From the NCBI GenBank assembly GCA_027943335.1, contig BSBK01006386.1:558001-622000 (forward strand): a DNA stretch of 64,000 nt, in the 5' to 3' direction. The DNA is from Chamaecyparis obtusa (lineage: Eukaryota; Streptophyta; Pinopsida; Cupressales; Cupressaceae). The translations under genes were made by a program, and so were the position numbers. The notes under the pieces were generated by a model. The model was not told where the DNA came from, ran no database searches, and saw only the letters and a list, made by a program, of their open reading frames with translations. Position 1 is the stretch's first letter; each line of letters begins with the position of its first letter. Of this stretch, positions 1-11,501 are shown piece by piece.

Positions 1-388
1 AACAGGTGACAGAATCTTGAGAAAGTTCATACGTAAGCCAGAATTTAGCATTTTCCAGGTCTGCCCTAATTAAATGTTAGTATTTGCACTTCAATTATTT
101 CAAATACAAATATAACATCTTCTACCTAAGGGGAAACATCAGATTTGTTCTTTCTTTCATATTCACCATAAATTGATTCGATTATGTATTAACCTCTAGG
201 TTGATCAAATCGGATCTCTTTCTTGGGGAATTTGGGTTTGAGAATAGATCTCATATTTCCCCCTTTAAAACAAATGGATGATGTTGAATACATTTTAACC
301 TCATTCGGATCAATTTCAGTATTCATCTTCTATTGGAGACATCCTACATTCATTTTGGTGAACCCGACGTGAAATATGAGACTTCATA
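1..388 (+). repeat. Truncated LTR-like remnant with possible primer-binding site
   Basis: This A+T-rich non-coding stretch abuts the old gypsy relic. At 356-371 it reads TGGTGAACCCGACGTG just after a sequence ending in TTCA, which is how a plant LTR 3' end is followed by a primer-binding site. I see no matching second LTR in the window and cannot name the priming tRNA. The sequence stops at about 388, where minus-strand reverse-transcriptase coding begins. It could instead be ordinary intergenic sequence. Confidence 0.3.
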
Positions 389-2255
389 ATTGAAAAAGAT
401 TTTTAGGAGGCATATTAACAATAGCGTCAATCTTTTCAGTATCTACTTCAATGCCTCTCTTAGAAATTATAAATCCTAATAATTTACCAGAATCAACACC
501 AAAAACACATTTCTTTGGATTCAATCTCATATTCTATTTTCTAATCCTTTCAAATATTTGTCATAAAGTAGTAATATGGTCTTCTTGTTTTATACATTTT
601 TCCAAGATATCATCCACATAATCTTCAAGAATCTTATGGATGTAATCATGAAAAATTAAAGTCATTTCCCATTGATAAGTTGCTCTTGCATTTTTTAATC
701 CAAAGGGCATCATGAGCCAACAAAAGGTTCCCCAAGGTGTTATAAATGCAGTTTTAAATTGATCTTCTTGAGGGATAAAAATTTGATTATATCTTGAAAA
801 GCCATCCATGAAAGATAACAAAGCATGGCCCGCAGTAGAATCCACAATCATATCAATATTAGGTAACAGGAAATCATCCTTCAAAGATGCCTTATTTAAA
901 TCTCTAAAATCAATACACATCCTTATCTTATTATCTCCTTTTGATACAAGCACAATATTTGAAATCCAATCCGAGTAATTGATAGAACGGATAAATCCAG
1001 AATTCAATAATTTTTTAATTTCTCCTTTGACTAACAAAGCAATTCATGGATTCATCTTTTGAATTTTCTATTTTACATGTTTCATATTAGGATTTAAAAT
1101 AATGTTATGAGTAACAATCTTAGAATTGATACCTAGCATATCAGAATATGTCCAAGCAAAGATATCCTTGAATTCCAGCAAAAGGGAAGCCAACTCATCA
1201 CATTCATCATGAGTCAAACATTTCCCAAGTTTTATCACTTTTTCAAAATTTGTTTTATCCATTTTAATATCAACAGTTTCAGTGATTAATAAATCACTTC
1301 TTATCGAAGAATACATTGGTAAAGGAGCAATATCTTGTTCTTCATGTTCTCCAAAATAAGCATAAGTTTTTAAACAATAAGGCTTTCCTCGCTTATGATG
1401 AAACTTAGGTAAGTCCTCATAAACCCCTAAATATTCCATTAAAGCCCCTTCTTTAGGGAAGATATCCAAAGAGGGTTGTTGATTAAGATCAATAAGCAAT
1501 GGGTTAACCAAATTCAACTATCCACTACAAATATGATTAACATGAAGAGGAAAAGTGAAGGGTTGTCGGTAAGGATTAAATCCTAATCCATATGTATGGT
1601 CATAGAGTTCATCATCCAAGGGTACTTGTAAACCTTGTTCATATTTACCACATCCTTTCCCATTGAATCATGATTTATTAAGAAAATGATAACCCAAACC
1701 ATATCGATCAGTCATATTAGAAGAATTCCAAGGAGTGGCATATGTCATAATATCATAGTAATCATGCTTTATAGTGTCAAGTGTTTCATTAATCGAAGCA
1801 GCAAAAAAATTACTTTTTAATTCTTCAGATAATGGAGAAGAAATAAAAACCTTTTTTCTCAAATTCATTATGTTTCTTCATAAAGTCTAAATCTGAGACC
1901 TTATATTCAAAAATAAATGTGGGATTAAAATCCAATGTTCCCCAATCATCTTCAGTCAAGGAAGAGGAAGAAGGTGGATCTTCTTGTTGTTGAATTTTAG
2001 GTTGTTTTATCTCAGATTGTTGTATTGGTTATTATTTTTCAATCTCTTTACTAGGTTGAATAGGTTTAGAGATTTTAGCATATTCTGTGTTTAAGCAAGG
2101 ATTCAAAGCATCATGCACATGTAATGTACACATTAGATTGTTATAGATGAATCAAACCTTGCGATGGAGTGTAGAAGGAACTGCATGCATAGTATTTAAC
2201 CATGGTCTTCCTAAAAGAAGGTTATAATTAAGTGGTCGAGGCATAACATGAATAG
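389..2255 (-). pseudogene. Relic X, left part: Ty3/gypsy protease end and reverse transcriptase
   Basis: This is degenerate polyprotein sequence of a Ty3/gypsy retrotransposon, read right to left. The end of the protease region comes first, with LLGRPWL and a MHAVPST segment near 2165-2215. A linker follows (1668-1868 and 1068-1517), then reverse transcriptase (389-1037). The RT shows CIDFRDLNKA, LMMPFGLKNA, and YVDD in place of the usual YxDD aspartate box, continuing to LNPKKCVFGV and GKLLGFIISKRG. The frame is broken by stops at several places and ends abruptly at about 389, so RNase H and integrase are missing. The right edge is the AATAG target site of element Y. Coding continues beyond Y at 12425. 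Dead relic, older than Y. Confidence 0.85.
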
Positions 2256-3174
2256 TGTGTCCTATAAATGTGTCACACTTCTATGGATCATTGCATGCAA
2301 GGAAACTCAAGAATGAGCCCTTACAAATTCATCCATAGCTCCCTAGGCATGGAGTGCAAGGGTTTTTAAGAATGCTCTCAGCTAGAGCTATTTAGCTTAT
2401 AACCTTGCTAGTAAACCATGCAATGGGAGATTCAATGAAGACAAGGGAAAGAATGCCAATATCCTCAAGAATCAAGAATGAAAATGCAATGCAATGCTAT
2501 GCTAAAAATGAAAATGCAAGCTAAGCTATGAAAGGAAATATGCAAGTGTTACAACCCAAGCTAATTAATCTATGTGAGCTAATCTAGAGCATAGAAATGA
2601 AGCTAATCTAAGAAAGCATAAATATGAAGCTAAGCTAAGGATGCTAAGAATGAGATGTAGATGCTAAGAATGCTACAAATCTTCAAAAGCTCCAAAGTGT
2701 ACCTAGAAAACCTGCAGTATAATATTAGCATAAAAAGTTGGGGATCTAGAAATGAAGAAGAGAGCTCTCCTTTTAAAGGAAATGAGAAGGAATGGACCAT
2801 GGAGATTAAGAGGCAAAAGATTTAATCAACGGTGGAGCTTGAAAGAGGAGCAATCCATGTGCACACATATCCTCCAATGGGAAAAATAAGAGTTGACTTT
2901 TGTGTCCATATGAGACAAAAAGTGCTTTTTCTCTTTTTATAAAATAAGAATAATGCTTTATTTGTGCAACTTAGGATAAGAGGAAAAGTGGGGGCTTTTT
3001 ATTTATTAAAAGGGGAGGGAATATTCCTTTTAATAAATAAAGACTTAGGATAAGATGGTTAGCCCATAGAAAATAATCGAATAAATGATAAAGCTAGGAT
3101 TTGATCAAGAATAAGTAATTTATGATTTAGCAAAAGGGGCTAATAGTCTAGATGACCATTTTTAGGTGTATACA
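2256..3174 (-). repeat. Element Y 3' LTR
   Basis: This 919-bp LTR starts TGTATACACC and ends GACACA on the minus strand, giving the usual TG...CA ends. It matches 11502-12419 almost base for base. It is next to the PPT on its inner side and AATAG on its outer side. Confidence 0.93.
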
Positions 3175-3187
3175 TTTTCCCCTCTTT
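3175..3187 (-). promoter_or_regulatory. Element Y polypurine tract
   Basis: On the minus strand this reads AAAGAGGGGAAAA immediately before the 3' LTR. It is the expected position and composition of the plus-strand DNA primer of an LTR retrotransposon. Confidence 0.85.
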
Positions 3188-5064
3188 GACTAATGTGTGA
3201 TCGATTTGGGAACACATGTAGTCAAAGAATGAAGTTGAAATGTGAGATCGATTTGGGATCACAAAGCAACTCAGATCAGCCAAGAAAGTAAGAGATAGCC
3301 AAGAAGGCAAGAAAATAGCGATCTGACTCCAAAGAATGAAGTGCAGAGAGATAGAAAATCCTGCATGGTCAGCCTGGTAGCGACAGTACTGAACACTTAG
3401 GAAAGAGATAACCAATAAGATATGATGTGTCTACCCCCTCGGGATCAAAAGCAAAATCTGGGTAGAGGGAATGCAGAAGCAAGAGAGACATGATCAAATC
3501 ACTAGAAATCATAATCAAAGCTGAAGAGAATAGAATAACCATCAAGCAGTGAAGATATGCCCCACACATGGGACACGGGGAACGAACCAAGCGGTCCCTC
3601 AACCCGAAAACACCATGGAGGGGAAGAATTGGAACTTGGGATTTGAAAGTGAATGAAAGACTGGAAAGGTGAGAAAGATGGAGATGAAGAGGTGAAGAAT
3701 GCCCCAGTGAAGATCAAAGGATCAGGCCTCAAAAGGTCAACCAACTGCGCAAAAGAGGGGGAAAAGGTGATTTGGATGATCAAGGTGAACTCAGATTTCA
3801 GTTTCGATCCTGAAATGAATAGAAAATGATGGGATATGAAAGACAAGAAGTGAAAGACATGATTGGGAAGAAGTGAAAGGTGAGCGCAGTTGATTAACAA
3901 GTCCATGAAAGATGAAAGGAAAGCTCTCTCCATATGCAAGATGCAAAACTAAACTAACATGAACTTAAGAATGCAAACTACATGAAAAGTGGTTTACTTG
4001 CAAGGTTACAAAGCCAATAGACATCTAATTATCATCATCGAGCATTATTGGTAGCATCGCAAGATCATACAATACACACTAGCATAACTATGTGGATCTG
4101 AATATGATCTATATCAGATAGAAATGTGGAAATCTCACCTAGGCATCAAAGACATGTAGGTCAAGATGACTAGTGTAGTGAGATTACCTAAGTTTGATAT
4201 AGCAAGATTATGCTCACATTGAGACACAAGAAAGTCAAGATGACTATAAGCATGCACTTGTGAAATAGTCAAGGATAATACCTTGTAGGTCCATAGTGGC
4301 AAGTAAGACCAGCATAAATGCTCATGACAGTGAGGACCAACAAAAATATACCCACAAGAAGATAAAGAAATAAAACATGTTTTCATTCCCTCAGTCTTCT
4401 AGCTATGCATCATTGAAAACAATCATAGGGGGAGAACACTCAGAAAAGAAAGCATCATAGACAGCACACAAAGAAATAAAGTCAAACAAATCTCAATGAT
4501 TCAAGTGCATGTGTGTAGGTCATAGAGTCAAGCTTTGAGTATCGCATCTGCCAGTGAGAAATATTGCATCATCTAGACTACAAGTAGGATATCTGATAAG
4601 TGTTGAGAAACACTCGACGCTAGGGTAGTTTTGAAAAACACAGTTGGGGTGGTGTTGAAAAACACCATTTGCGAGGTGCCTAAGAAACCCAGACGCACAA
4701 AGAGACCCAAGATGAGCTTAAAACAACGTATGCCCCTTAGACTAAGACAAGAGTCAATTCCAGGCTAGGAGAGGTAAAGTGAGAAGTGGAGCAAAGGAGC
4801 ACCACACAAGACTGATAGACATAGGTGCAGAGGGTCTCAAGTAGCACCTATTTCCAGGTTTTCACCACTTGATAGATTTTTTCAGCACTTTTTATAATTT
4901 TTTTGTATTTTTGCTACCAAGGCACCTATTTCCAGGTTTTCACCAAGGCACTTTTTCAATTTTTTCAATTTTTTTGGGTTTTTTCAGCATCATATATGAA
5001 TTTTTTTGTAATTTTTTTAGGATCATAAAATATGTACAAAGAATGCCCCAGACAGAAATGGGCA
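3188..5064 (-). other. Element Y non-coding 3' region
   Basis: About 1.9 kb lies between the integrase remnant and the PPT. It has open stretches on the sense strand (for example 3502-3939) with no domain I recognise and a low-complexity, serine/phenylalanine-rich translation, so I do not call genes. A short direct repeat beginning CACCTATTTCCAGG occurs near 4847 and 4923 in a T-rich tract. Long non-coding 3' regions are common in the Tat and Athila lineages of plant gypsy elements. Confidence 0.5.
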
Positions 5065-5667
5065 TCAAGAATCTGCTTCCTCTGATGTAGAGAACTGATA
5101 GGCCCCAGGCCCAAATGCTGCAACTGTGACAATAGGAGGTCTCAACCAGTTCGGCCAATAATAACCAGCCCTAAGAAATGTCTGAGCTAGCGGAGGATCA
5201 TTAGAATGTGATCCACATATGCCCTCGTGGATTTCAGCTAGCACTTTTTCTGACTCCTCTATTTCTAGACACTTAAGGAGAGTTCCGTCTAGACCCTTCC
5301 TATACAAGTCACCAGAGACAAAGGCAAAGTGTAAGGGATGGCGGAAGGAATGGCGTGGTGGATATGCAAGAGGAATATGAGGTGGAAGATAGGAGCGTAA
5401 TTCATCCACTAGGAACTTGAAGCAAAATTTATGCTTTTTCATTTGTAAGATGGATGTCGAAGCAACCAAGGCATTAGCAACTTTGTTCTCAGCTTTAGGA
5501 ATAGGCTGAAATATAACAGATATGAGATCATGGTTGAAGTAGTGCACCATTTTTTTGTAGAGAATCAACTTGTCATCTTTTATTTGAGAATCATTATGTT
5601 TGAGCAGATTTTTATTTTTACTTTGCTTAGGTGTGGATACCGCCACAATGTGGTTTTTGCCATCCAA
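5065..5667 (-). pseudogene. Element Y RNase H C-terminus and integrase zinc-finger remnant
   Basis: The translation begins inside a plant-type RNase H: an HNDSQ segment, then KDDKLILYKKMVHYF, FQPIPKAENKVANAL. It continues into the start of integrase, with YRKGLDGTLLKCL, an HEGICGSH segment and AGYYWPNW, typical of the integrase HHCC zinc-binding region. After YYWPNW the homology ends in about 25 unrelated residues, so the DDE catalytic core is absent. The upstream neighbour at 5717 is the protease linker, so the entire reverse transcriptase and the RNase H N-terminus are deleted between about 5667 and 5717. It cannot supply enzymatic function. Confidence 0.8.
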
Positions 5668-5716
5668 CCATTGCTCTTTTCTTTTGATGTGATGACTGTG
5701 ATGTTTGATTGCTGAG

Positions 5717-7003
5717 TCAGTTTTTTTTTGTGGCTAGTTCACTGGTAGAAGAAGTAACAGGTGTTGATGTGAGATGAAATGAAGTGACTGGTTCAATATT
5801 ATTTATGTGAAGGATGTCATCTCTGGTGATACGAGAGGTTGAGCCTATAGGGTAAGCTCCAAAAGTAGCTAGATCTAGATTTGTCATAGAAGAACCAGCG
5901 TGGTCCACTAAGGCAATATGAGGAACAAACTCATCAGACCCCACACAAGACCCATCAACCACGTCGGGATGGTTACTACAAGAATAAACCATATCAACAT
6001 CCATATCAGCAGTAGATATACATTTTTCTCCCCAAACAAGTGAAGTAGAGGGAAGATCATCTCCCATTTGAACCATAGTGTGTAGTGGTGACTCATCTGT
6101 ATCTGTGTCTGAATTACTGAGCATGGGAGTATTTCAAGCATCTTCTCTATAGATCCACTCTTGGATAGCTTGTTCTTCTTGTTTTTCCTCTAAAGGAATG
6201 GATGGAGGAACAAAAGTATCAAAGATCGCCATAGCAGAAGTGGAAGGCTTAATCAGATCAGAAGGTTTCCCATATGACCTAGGAGAAACAGGTATAGAAG
6301 CAAAGGAACCCAGCGTATATTCACCCATACCAAGGCTCATCATCTTAAGTGATTTCTCAGCAGAAACTAGAGATGTACTAGGATCAACAGAAGGTTCATT
6401 GTGAGGAACAAATTTTTCAGTAGTAGCAAGAGCATTGATAGCAATAGTATGGTCTCCAAGAATCACAACTTCAGTGCCATTGTACAGAAATTTGACGCAC
6501 TGATGATAAGTGGAAGGAACAACCTGCATGTCATGGATCCAAGGACGACCCAAAAGAATGTTATATGCGAGTGGAACGTCCAATACTTGGAAGTTAATAT
6601 CTTTCATGATAGGGCCCACTCAGACAGGCAGCGTGACAAGACCTTTGGAAGATCTTTCCACTTCATCATAAGCTTTTATAGTAATCTTCTTCTTGGAATC
6701 CACAGCCAATTTTGACAAACCCAATTGTTGTATGACATTGAAAGAAACAATATTTAACCCTGCACCATTGTCTATCAGGACTCGGTGGACTCGGGTATTG
6801 TAGACTAGAACTTCAATGTGTAAAGCTAGATTATGAGGGTTAGCAGTAGATATGTCATCTTCTGCAGAAAAAGAGAGAGATAGGGGAGATGAAATGTGGT
6901 TGACCATAGCCTGGAATTGATTCGGATCAATGTCATTGGGAACACATGTTGTACGTAGAGCCTCATTAAGAATCTCTCTATGCGAAGAGGATAACCAAAG
7001 CAA
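5717..7003 (-). pseudogene. Element Y aspartic-protease-like region and linker
   Basis: One reading frame runs from 7003 to 5717, interrupted by in-frame stops at about 6620-6622 and 6134-6136. The first part has LIDNGAGLNIVS, the retropepsin active-site segment in the DNG form found in several plant gypsy lineages rather than the common DSG. The second part has LLGRPWIHDM and VPSTYHQCVKF, the conserved C-terminal protease block. The last part (5717-6124) is an acidic, serine/threonine-rich linker of unknown role. It lies in the same frame as gag at 7019-8416, consistent with a gag-pro fusion. The internal stops mark it as decayed. Confidence 0.8.
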
Positions 7004-7018
7004 CTCAAGGATTGATAT

Positions 7019-9242
7019 CTATGCTGGTGTCTTTTGCAAATGTTGGACAAGATCATAGCTAGGGGTGGCTGAAGGAGCCACTTGTTTGGAAGGAAAAGCT
7101 TGCTTGGGATCTTGCGCAGTTTTAAGGACAATCTTGGCTTGCCCCCTAGTAACAACATTCAGTGTCTCACTTCGGGAAGATGAACTACCATGTGTTTGCA
7201 AGACTAACTTTGGCTTACCATGATTGGTGTTATTATCATCTTGAGACCTCATCATTAGAACACTCTCAACGGGCTCTACCATGTTAATCACAAGCGTATT
7301 AGAAGGATACGTGTAATTGATCTTTGCATCATGATTCTTCTTATTTGTTTGAGAGGTTTCCCCCTTATCATGCTTAGGTAGAGGATCTTTGAAAGCTGTG
7401 TGATCAGAATTTTTAGTTAAGCCATCAGTGGAGATTGTGTCGTTCTCAATAAGATCCTGAATATCATCCTTAAGCCTAAAACAATTTTCTGTTGGATGTC
7501 CCTTGTTTCTGTGATAATGGTAGTAATGATCCTCTCTCCACCAATCAGGCTTATTTATTGGATCCCAGTTACTAGGTTTATCAAGAAGCGTAAGATATCC
7601 ATTGTCAACCAAAGTCTTAAGGATCACATCGTAAGGTTCTGCCAACTTGGTATAGACTCGCTTTCGAAATGACTTCTTAGGCTTATCTGCAAAGTGAGGT
7701 TTAGGAGCATTGTGAGTGTTGCTAGCTTCTTGTTGTTTTTCTGCATAGATAGTGTTGGAGAGATTGAAAGCGGGCTCTTTAACTTTAGGAGCATCAACAA
7801 CCCCATCATTAACAACATACTTGTTCTTATTCCAAGGTTTGTTCTTGTCTTTACCATTTCCTTTAGCATCTTTATTAATAAAAATATCCCCTTTTCTTAT
7901 AGCTACATCCTCAATCTGATATGCACTTTCAACCATGTCATGGAAGGAGGAGAACAATTGCTTCCTTAGATCATAAAATAGCTCAGGCACAAGTGTGTTG
8001 ATGAAAATGTCAATCTTTTCTCTTTTGGGTAGCTGACGAGGATATCGAGAATATAATGACCTCCAACATTGTAAGTAAGTTGCAAATGGCTCACCTTGAT
8101 GTTGTCTTAGATTACCAAGATCTATCACAGTGACAGGTTGTTGGATGTTGTAAGAGTACTGCTGGGTAAATTGCTGAGCTAACTCATCAAAAGTCTTAAG
8201 AGGTGGTGTCAATTTCGCAAACCATTCCAAAGCTTGGCCTCTTAAGCTTTGAGGGAATAAGCGTAGAAGATATGTGTCTTCATGAAGAAAGTCCATACTA
8301 AAAATGATGCACATGGTCATGAGGGTCACCATTTCCATCATACTTGTCATATTTAGGAACCTCAATATCCTTAGGAAACGGGACCATGTATAGATCTTTA
8401 TCAAAACGAAGAGCACAAATTGATTCTACAAAAGAGACCTTTGGAGGCTCTCTTTCTAATGCCATTTGGGTAAGGCGTTGATTTGTCTGACGTAATTCTT
8501 CTTGAAGGACTTCCAATTCAATTGGTACTCTTTGTTGGACAATTTGTCTGACATCATAGCCGGGAGGAAGCTTGTATCCTCTAGAAGTCATATATTGAAA
8601 ATATTGATCGCCATTACGCTCTAAAAGCTTATGCATCATTCATTGGAAATCCACATCTTGTTCACATCTCATAAGATCCTCACTAGAAATCTCATCATTA
8701 GCCTCTACCTCATGTTGAGAGGGAGGAGGTCTAGGTGGTGAAGAAGGCATAGCAAAAGTTGGCCTTGGAGGAGATCTTGGTGGCGTGTTGTTGTCATTGT
8801 TGCCATTGTTAAAAAGAGGTCTATGCTCATGATTACTAGTCTCAGGTTACTCATGAAATGTCCCTCTATAAGCCATGCGCCTAGCAGCATCCATCCTTTG
8901 TTGATTGTGTTCTCTTTCTAAGCGTGTTTGGTTATCCTTACGCTCAAAGTGTTCTTGCAAGAGTTGAAACTTTTCTTGTTCAGTCAAAGTGAATGAGACA
9001 CTGTCTGTGTTTTTGGGGGTCTTGAATGTGGAAAAGAGGAAACCTCCTTTATACCACGGTGTAGCCTTAGAATTCTTAGATTGGTTAGAACTAGAACTGT
9101 TGTTGCTAATGGGTGATTTTGAATGTCTAGTTGGAGAAGGTAACTGTGTATAATTGAACGGAGGATGACTCTCCTGCTCAAATTGAGACCGAGTTGTAAC
9201 CGGCATGAAAAGAGATGTTGGTTGACTAATAGAATGAGACAA
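7019..9242 (-). pseudogene. Element Y gag polyprotein (frameshifted)
   Basis: The N-terminal part runs from about 9242 to 8298 in one frame, with a stop near 8847. It is a basic/glutamine-rich region leading into VPKYDKYDGNGDPHDHV. The rest (about 8310 to 7019) is in another frame and contains the plant retrotransposon gag capsid core: FLHEDTYLLRLFPQSLRGQA, TFDELAQQFTQQYSYNI and GEPFATYLQCWRSLYSRYP. A WWREDHYYHYHRNKGHPTEN segment follows, a CCHC-like knuckle in which histidine replaces the first cysteines (HYHRNKGHPTENC). The frameshift lies near 8300. Gag would form the virus-like particle and bind element RNA. The stop and frameshift make this copy defective. Confidence 0.85.
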
Positions 9243-10521
9243 AGTTTCTCAGATTTGAGATAAGAAAATCTAATAAAGATCACTTGTCAAAGTAGAACAA
9301 TAGAGAGATGGCTCGTCAAAAGTGCTCAAGCACTTACAACAATCAATTGACTAAAGCCGAGCAACGAGCAAGAAGCTCAATAAGGAAGTAGCTAGAGAGG
9401 TAACCGTGATGCGACAAGTGATCAAGAGTAGCATTTGTTAAGCTCAAATCCAATAGTTTTAGCTCATTTGTTTCAGTCTAGAACAAATCTAAACATGTAA
9501 GTAACAAACCAGTTTCAAGTAAGAACAGAAAAGGACACTCTACAGCAGGTTAAAGTGCAAGTTTAGCAACTCTGAATTGTAGCAATGACAGGACAGTAGA
9601 AATGACTCAGGATTCTTGGTTGAGGGTATGCAAGGATACTTCAATATCATATGACTCTTGACCAGTGAACGTGAAAAACTCAATTTTGAAGCGCTTGGAC
9701 CAAATTTGTAGATTGAACAGTGCAATTTCTCAGTTTGACAAGCAGTAGCAACAGATAAAAGATAGGTTTGCAAACAGTATGGGATCAAACATGTCATAGA
9801 ACACTTGAAACAAGGGCAAAAGCAACCTTGCCAAGACAAGCACTTGTGATATCAAAATAGGGAACCTTATGAATGCTACCGTTTGTTTGAATGTTGAGAA
9901 CGTTTACATTGGTATAGCACAATCGAAGACAATTCAAGCAATTACTACCTAGAAGGACAAGGCTCATTACTTAACAACTTGGCCCACAACTTGATGCTCC
10001 CTTGCCTCACGCCAAGTGGTTGCCCGCAAGAGATATTGGCGTTGTCATGGAAGTGTCAAAAACACAACCAAAGGAACACATATGGTGAGTGTCTTGGGGT
10101 GATTCGGGTAAGTCCACTTGGATCAATCCTTGCACCAAGAAGCTAAGCGGCTAAAATAGGGTGGCCTCTATCTAATGGTTCATAGTAAGGGTTTCCATTC
10201 ATAGCACCCCTCTTGATCCTCATAAAGGACTAGGACCTTGCGGCCTCAAGAGTACCTTAAGCATTCTTGCTTAATGCTTTCCTCATGGTCACAATCCCAC
10301 AAGTTACTCACATCAAGCGAAGATAAGTACTATGTCTACCAAAGTTTTGTGTCCTCGATAGCCTTGAGATTATAGTGAGTTGGAATCACTCGCCACCAAG
10401 GAAAATGATGACAAGGTTGTCCCCACTTGGGTTGTTCCTCTTGATTGCTCAAGAGCAGGCCCGCTAAAGGATCCTAAGCTAAACAAAGAATGGATTAGTT
10501 CTTGAGGTTCAAGGTTTTTGG

Positions 10522-10670
10522 TTCACCACAAGGGTGAAGAGCATACTCCCCTATCTCAAGAATCTCTCCCAAACACACCAAGAAAAGATTCAATTACCCC
10601 CTTGCTTTCAAAATCCCAAGATGGGTCAAGATTTCTGTTTCACCACAAGGGTGAAGAGCATACTCTCCTA
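10522..10670. repeat. Repeated stem-loop in Y leader
   Basis: The motif TTCACCACAAGGGTGAAGAG recurs at 10522 and 10639, followed both times by CATACTC. TTCACC can pair with GGTGAA to form a 6-bp stem around a five-base loop. Confidence 0.6.
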
Positions 10671-11185
10671 CCACCTCAAAATTTCTACAACAAGGTATTA
10701 AGTGCCTATGAAAGGAAACAACTAGTATATGCCGCACTTAATAAAGAAAGCAATTAAAAAAGCACTTGATTTGGTTTTTATGCTTAGGGCAGCCCTATAA
10801 AAACCATTAGTAGCCCTCTTTGACATGCGATTTTAGCAAATTTCAAGGAAGAAGCACCTACAACCACAACTTGTTAGCTCCACAATGGTTAGCACATCAA
10901 AAATCAGATAATCTGCATGTAAAATAGCTAATCAAATGGAAAAATCTAAAAATGAAACCATCATGGTTGGATTAGGCTCGGAAAGACCTTTCCAACGATA
11001 TATCACACTTAAACTTTTGATACCATTTGCAAAATTTCAAAAAAAAATGGGCACCCGTTTTCCAAAGTAGCACGGATTTGAAAATGCTGGAAATTTTCAA
11101 AAAATTTCAAAAAGATAGCTAAGAACCTAAAACTTGTAAGATGGATAAAATAGCCCAAAAATAGCTCACTGCCAGGTACAGGCAC

Positions 11186-11368
11186 AGTATCATGCGATAC
11201 TTCACCCGACACCAGGCGATATTCTCTACTATAGCCAGGCGATACTTCTGACAAGTGAAGTATCACACGCGCATATAGAGGTATATCGCGCGATACTTCT
11301 TATGACAGGCGAAGTATCACGCGCACATATAGAGGTATATCGCACGATACTTCTAGAAAGTATCACAT
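11186..11368. repeat. Palindromic GATACTTC/GAAGTATC array in Y leader
   Basis: Two 44-bp copies (11257-11300 and 11311-11354), each an imperfect inverted repeat with outer arms GAAGTATC and GATACTTC and inner CGCGCATATA/GTATATCGCGCG, plus partial copies on both sides. Being G+C-richer than the surroundings and palindromic, it stands out. It lies within about 300 nt of the PBS in the sense direction. Confidence 0.75.
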
Positions 11369-11480
11369 GACAATCTGAGACAAAAAAATAGAGACAAAAA
11401 ATTAAGCTGAAAACTTGCCGAAAAATTGATGAAAAATGACGGAAATGCAGAAAAAGAAGGGACAAAGCTAGTCTACTCTG

Positions 11481-11497
11481 CCCCACAGTGGGTGCCA
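11481..11497 (-). promoter_or_regulatory. Element Y primer-binding site
   Basis: On the minus strand it reads TGGCACCCACTGTGGGG, four bases inside the 5' LTR. The TGGCxCC start and position fit a gypsy tRNA primer site. I cannot assign the tRNA from sequence alone. Confidence 0.7.
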
Positions 11498-11501
11498 AAA
11501 A

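Larger units (their letters stand above)
9243..11480 (-). other. Element Y leader (5' untranslated region)
   Basis: A 2.2-kb leader lies between the PBS and gag. I see no credible protein. It holds a repeated stem-loop (10522-10555 and 10639-10670, each with TTCACCACAAGGGTGAA) and, close to the PBS, a tandem array of imperfect palindromes (11186-11368). Long leaders with structured RNA fit a packaging or translation-control role, which is inference. Confidence 0.55.

Noticed and set aside
3140..4386. Several 80-145-residue frames in the 3' region of element Y as a possible env-like gene
   Set aside because: Low-complexity composition, overlapping in several frames, and no signal-peptide and transmembrane layout that would support an envelope-like protein.
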